The notes below the pieces were generated by a model. The model had not been told where the DNA came from and did no database searches. It saw only the letters and a program-made list of their open reading frames with translations. DNA of 9,467 nt from contig USBB01000050.1 of the NCBI GenBank assembly GCA_900552795.1, positions 1 through 9,467 on the forward strand, in the 5' to 3' direction. Within the stretch, counting starts at the first letter, position 1; each line of letters starts with the position of its first letter. The DNA comes from an uncultured Eubacterium sp. Its GTDB lineage: Bacteria; Bacillota; Clostridia; Lachnospirales; Lachnospiraceae. The translations under genes were made by a program, and so were the position numbers. Positions 7,937-9,467 of the stretch are shown piece after piece.

Positions 7937-8008
7937 ATAACGGAAGATTATGACGGTTTATCCCAATTATAGCGGAATTTATAACGGATTTCGTCATATT
8001 ATAGCGGA
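7937..8008 (+). repeat. Cluster of ATARCGGA direct repeats, candidate operator of the XRE gene
   Basis: Four copies of ATARCGGA lie in the 120-nt gap ahead of the XRE gene: ATAACGGA (7937-7944), ATAGCGGA (7969-7976), ATAACGGA (7981-7988) and ATAGCGGA (8001-8008). A fifth, weaker copy, ATGACGGT, is at 7950-7957. Start-to-start distances are 13, 19, 12 and 20 nt, so the last four alternate between two spacings. Phased short repeats directly upstream of an XRE-family gene are what an autoregulated operator would look like. I see no TAnnTTTG promoter box in the gap. Confidence 0.5.
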
Positions 8009-8020
8009 TAATGAAATCCG
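7985..8020. repeat. Inverted repeat CGGATTTC/GAAATCCG upstream of the XRE gene
   Basis: CGGATTTC (7985-7992) and its exact reverse complement GAAATCCG (8013-8020) surround the last ATAGCGGA repeat with a 20-nt spacer. It ends 34 nt before the start codon. It could be a dimer-binding site for the regulator, or a hairpin in its leader. Confidence 0.4.
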
Positions 8021-8054
8021 ATTAACTCATGTCAAATTCGTAAATTGAAGAAGT

Positions 8055-8336
8055 ATGTTATTAGGAGAAAGAATAAAAGAGTTAAGAGAGCAACACGGAG
8101 TACTGCAAAGACAATTAGCAGCCTTGCTTGAAATAGATACTCCGATGTTCAGCAAAATAGAGCGCGGTGACAGACGTGCCAAACGAACACAAGTAATACA
8201 ATTGGCTGAATATTTCAAGGTAGATAAGAATGAACTTCTCACTCTGTGGTTAGCAGACAAAGTATTAGATGCGGTAGAGGATGAAGATGAATTAAAACAC
8301 GATGCGATAGAGGTCGCACAAAAAAGAATAGGCTAA
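8055..8336 (+). CDS. XRE-family helix-turn-helix transcriptional regulator
   Basis: The product is 93 residues, a full-length single-domain HTH protein. Residues 1-65 form an HTH_3 domain: G-E-R-I-K-E-L-R (4-11), the turn region L-Q-R-Q-L-A-A-L-L-E-I-D (17-28) and the recognition helix T-P-M-F-S-K-I-E-R-G-D-R-R-A-K (29-43), then A-E-Y-F-K-V-D-K-N-E-L-L (51-62). The last 25 residues are acidic and helical. Close relatives I recall from Bacteroidetes often precede DNA cytosine methyltransferase genes and act like controller proteins of restriction-modification systems, but no such methyltransferase follows here. It is therefore an orphan regulator, or it controls a neighbour. A GAAGAAG stretch (8046-8052) precedes the ATG. 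The direct and inverted repeats upstream are its likely binding sites. Confidence 0.85.
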   Translation: MLLGERIKELREQHGVLQRQLAALLEIDTPMFSKIERGDRRAKRTQVIQLAEYFKVDKNELLTLWLADKVLDAVEDEDELKHDAIEVAQKRIG

Positions 8337-8346
8337 TACTTACAAT

Positions 8347-8388
8347 TGTCGGGAACTATATGGTATCATAATAATCTAATTTCCGACA
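8347..8388 (+). other. Hairpin after the XRE gene, possible terminator or first stem of a structured region
   Basis: TGTCGGGAA (8347-8355) pairs with TTTCCGACA (8380-8388) over nine positions with one G-T(U) wobble and a 24-nt loop. It begins 11 nt after the XRE stop codon. No T-run follows directly, only an AT-rich stretch, so it is a poor classical terminator. Confidence 0.4.
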
Positions 8389-8414
8389 TTATTATTTGAT
8401 ACTCAAATTACTAA

Positions 8415-8646
8415 ATTGCAATATTCGGTTCAAGCGTGGAACTGCAATGCCATGTCTTAGTTTGAAGGTCCTGAGAAAACCTGAGATACAGATATGGATA
8501 TAGCAGCCCACGCTATAGCGTGAGAACCACTATGCCCTCCTTGTATCTCATTTTGAAAGTTTCTCAGGTTTTCAAACTACAAGATAAGCATAACGCTTCT
8601 TTAATTTCTATATGTATTGGAAGAACCTAACGTTCAATCCAATGCA
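8415..8646 (+). ncRNA. Candidate structured non-coding RNA or folded single-strand element, three hairpins
   Basis: No gene is visible in this gap, but three imperfect hairpins follow each other. Hairpin A pairs ATTGCA (8415-8420) with TGCAAT (8443-8448), and inside it GTTC (8428-8431) with GAAC (8439-8442). Hairpin B is long and nested. Its outer stem pairs 8459-8478 with 8560-8578 (17 Watson-Crick pairs, two G-U, one bulged base) and can be extended to 8451/8588. Its middle stem pairs 8482-8491 with 8541-8550, an inner stem pairs 8496-8503 with 8530-8537, and the tip is CACGC/GCGTG (8509-8513/8518-8522). Hairpin C pairs 8613-8620 with 8639-8646, and inside it GAAC (8623-8626) with GTTC (8632-8635). 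The wobbles in hairpins B and C are G-U only when read as + strand RNA, which favours a + strand transcript. Alternatives are a single-strand origin of a rolling-circle plasmid, or a transfer or recombination site. Confidence 0.5.
8509..8522. repeat. Perfect 14-bp palindrome CACGCTATAGCGTG at the tip of the long hairpin
   Basis: Every base of 8509-8522 pairs with its mirror. The TATAGCG inside it (8514-8520) also occurs in two of the direct repeats before the XRE gene (7968-7974 and 8000-8006), so it could be a further binding site for that regulator. It also contains TAGCGT, the CS-6 hexamer found in ssoA-type single-strand origins. Confidence 0.5.
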
Positions 8647-8663
8647 AATGTAAATGAAATAAT

Positions 8664-8710
8664 CAAAAAATCCTATGAAACACAATGATATATTTTCACT
8701 TGTTGTGTTT
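8664..8710 (-). terminator. Intrinsic terminator of the right-hand relaxase gene
   Basis: Read on the minus strand, AAACACAA (8710-8703) pairs perfectly with TTGTGTTT (8685-8678) across a 17-nt loop. A run of T residues follows seven bases later (complement of the A-run at 8665-8670). The stem starts at the stop codon of the relaxase gene. The stem is AT-rich and the T-run is offset, so this is a moderate terminator. Confidence 0.5.
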
Positions 8711-9467
8711 TACATTCTTAATCCCTGCTTTGGTTTGTCTTCTTTTTGGGTGTTGTTTACACCCAGTTTTTCTTTAAGTTCCTGAAACTTCATTCTGAAC
8801 CATTCAAGTATCGGCATACCGTCAATGCACAACTGGAACTGTCCTTTCTCCTGCGGATTTCTCTCTACGATTGCCGTTGAGTGCTCCGTCCTGAACCTCT
8901 CCTTGTGTTCCTTCGAATAGAGCCTGCCTTTGAACCCTACGGGCTGCAGGCTGACGATTTGCCTTGTCAGTTCTTCGGTGAACCCCACTTCCCGGCATTG
9001 TTCGGCTATGGGCAGCAGTTCTGTTACGATAGGGAAATAGGTGTCTATCTGTTCCAGTCTATTGGCGTACCCTGCAATTTTCTGTTGGTAACTCCGGTCT
9101 ATCTTGTTTATCTCGCTGTTGTGGCGGTTCTCCATTTTTGTCTGTTCCCTCTGTTCGGCTTGTACTTGTCTTTGCAGATTGGCTATGTCCTGCTTCAACC
9201 CCTCATTCTCCGCTTCCAGCCTCTTGACCTTGCTGCCGCCCAAAAGAGAACTTACCCCGTCCGCTATGGCTGTGGTGGCGTTCACCGCTGCGCTCTTCAT
9301 CTTCTGCGTGTTGATTTCCCCCTTGACCTGCTTTAACTTCTTCTGTGCTTCCTCTTCCAGCCCCAGCAGGGTTTCTATGTTCTCCTGCAGGCTGTCCTGT
9401 TGCTCTACCAGTTCCTTGTAGTATTGCATGGTGGAGATGTGTTTTGCCAGTGAACCGTCTATTCCTC
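8710..9467 (-). CDS. MobV-family relaxase, C-terminal part, 5' end outside window
   Basis: The minus-strand frame is open to the end of the window, and its first visible residues are G-I-D-G-S-L-A-K-H-I-S-T-M-Q-Y-Y. This is the same G-S-x-A-K-H...YY junction found in the relaxase at the left end, so this too is a MobV tail and the ATG at 9429 is internal. About 251 residues are visible. The first 150 or so are E/Q/K-rich coiled coil with an alanine/glycine-rich break (K-S-A-A-V-N-A-T-T-A-I-A-D-G). A globular C-terminal region follows, with I-V-S-L-Q-P-V-G-F-K-G-R-L-Y-S and I-D-G-M-P-I-L-E-W-F-R, typical of Bacteroidales mobilisation proteins. The catalytic domain lies outside the window. It converges on the cargo and differs clearly in sequence from the left relaxase, so the two are not a duplication. 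Confidence 0.85.
   Translation of the reverse strand, partial: GIDGSLAKHISTMQYYKELVEQQDSLQENIETLLGLEEEAQKKLKQVKGEINTQKMKSAAVNATTAIADGVSSLLGGSKVKRLEAENEGLKQDIANLQRQVQAEQREQTKMENRHNSEINKIDRSYQQKIAGYANRLEQIDTYFPIVTELLPIAEQCREVGFTEELTRQIVSLQPVGFKGRLYSKEHKERFRTEHSTAIVERNPQEKGQFQLCIDGMPILEWFRMKFQELKEKLGVNNTQKEDKPKQGLRM

Noticed and set aside
7937..8008. CRISPR array or plasmid iterons
   Set aside because: The repeat core is only 8 bp with uneven spacing, too short for CRISPR, and no replication initiator gene is adjacent. An operator for the neighbouring XRE gene is simpler.
8459..8578. MITE or insertion sequence with terminal inverted repeats
   Set aside because: The roughly 20-bp inverted ends could be TIRs, but I see no flanking target-site duplication, and pairing continues inside and outside the arms as in a single folded structure.
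8451..8588. Integron attC site
   Set aside because: Size and imperfect palindromy fit, but the ends read GTTTGAA...TTCAAAC, which is not the RYYYAAC...GTTRRRY arrangement, and there is no integron integrase or cassette array.
8415..8646. Retron msr-msd RNA
   Set aside because: The mix of small hairpins and one long hairpin is suggestive, but no reverse transcriptase gene is in the window and I could not find a convincing a1/a2 pair around the region.
8881..9336. Plus-strand open frames of 105-151 codons across the right relaxase gene
   Set aside because: They are antisense to a clear MobV coiled-coil tail, and their products are hydrophobic low-complexity translations with no recognisable motif.

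Overview
The window looks like accessory DNA of a Bacteroidales genome or plasmid (Bacteroides, Parabacteroides or Prevotella type). It is bounded on both sides by the 3' parts of two different MobV-family relaxase genes that point toward each other. The lineage call rests on three things: the MobV C-terminal parts, an AlbA_2/ATPase protein of a type I associate with Bacteroides, and an exact TAnnTTTG box, the -7 element of Bacteroidetes promoters, ahead of the main operon. The relaxase flanks are visibly richer in G+C than the AT-rich cargo between them, which suggests cargo of separate origin.

Layout. At 1-855 (+) is the C-terminal part of a MobV relaxase, followed by an intrinsic terminator (898-944) and a promoter -7 box (946-953). 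At 1006-6230 (+) lies a tightly packed four-gene operon: an Rsm22-like SAM-dependent methyltransferase with a Cys/His cluster, a compact UvrD/Rep-like superfamily 1 helicase, a 734-residue protein I do not recognise, and a DUF1848 protein with a radical-SAM-like CX3CX2C motif at its C-terminus. These genes overlap by 10 nt, are separated by 11 nt, and overlap by 14 nt, so they are probably translated together and act together. A slightly more GC-rich AlbA_2/ATPase-like gene follows after 36 nt (6267-7934).

Next come a cluster of short direct repeats (ATARCGGA) and a 93-residue XRE-type regulator (8055-8336). A 373-nt gap without a gene (8337-8709) is not empty. It holds four successive imperfect hairpins, one of them about 120-140 nt long and nested. 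It ends with a terminator serving the converging relaxase gene at 8710-9467 (-).

How the parts may work together (inference): relaxase genes mobilise the element, and the cargo looks like a defence, repair or nucleic-acid modification island. The methyltransferase-helicase-unknown-DUF1848 operon matches no named defence or modification system I know. It and the structured intergenic region are the two most interesting parts of the window. Nothing in the sequence alone proves a function for either.
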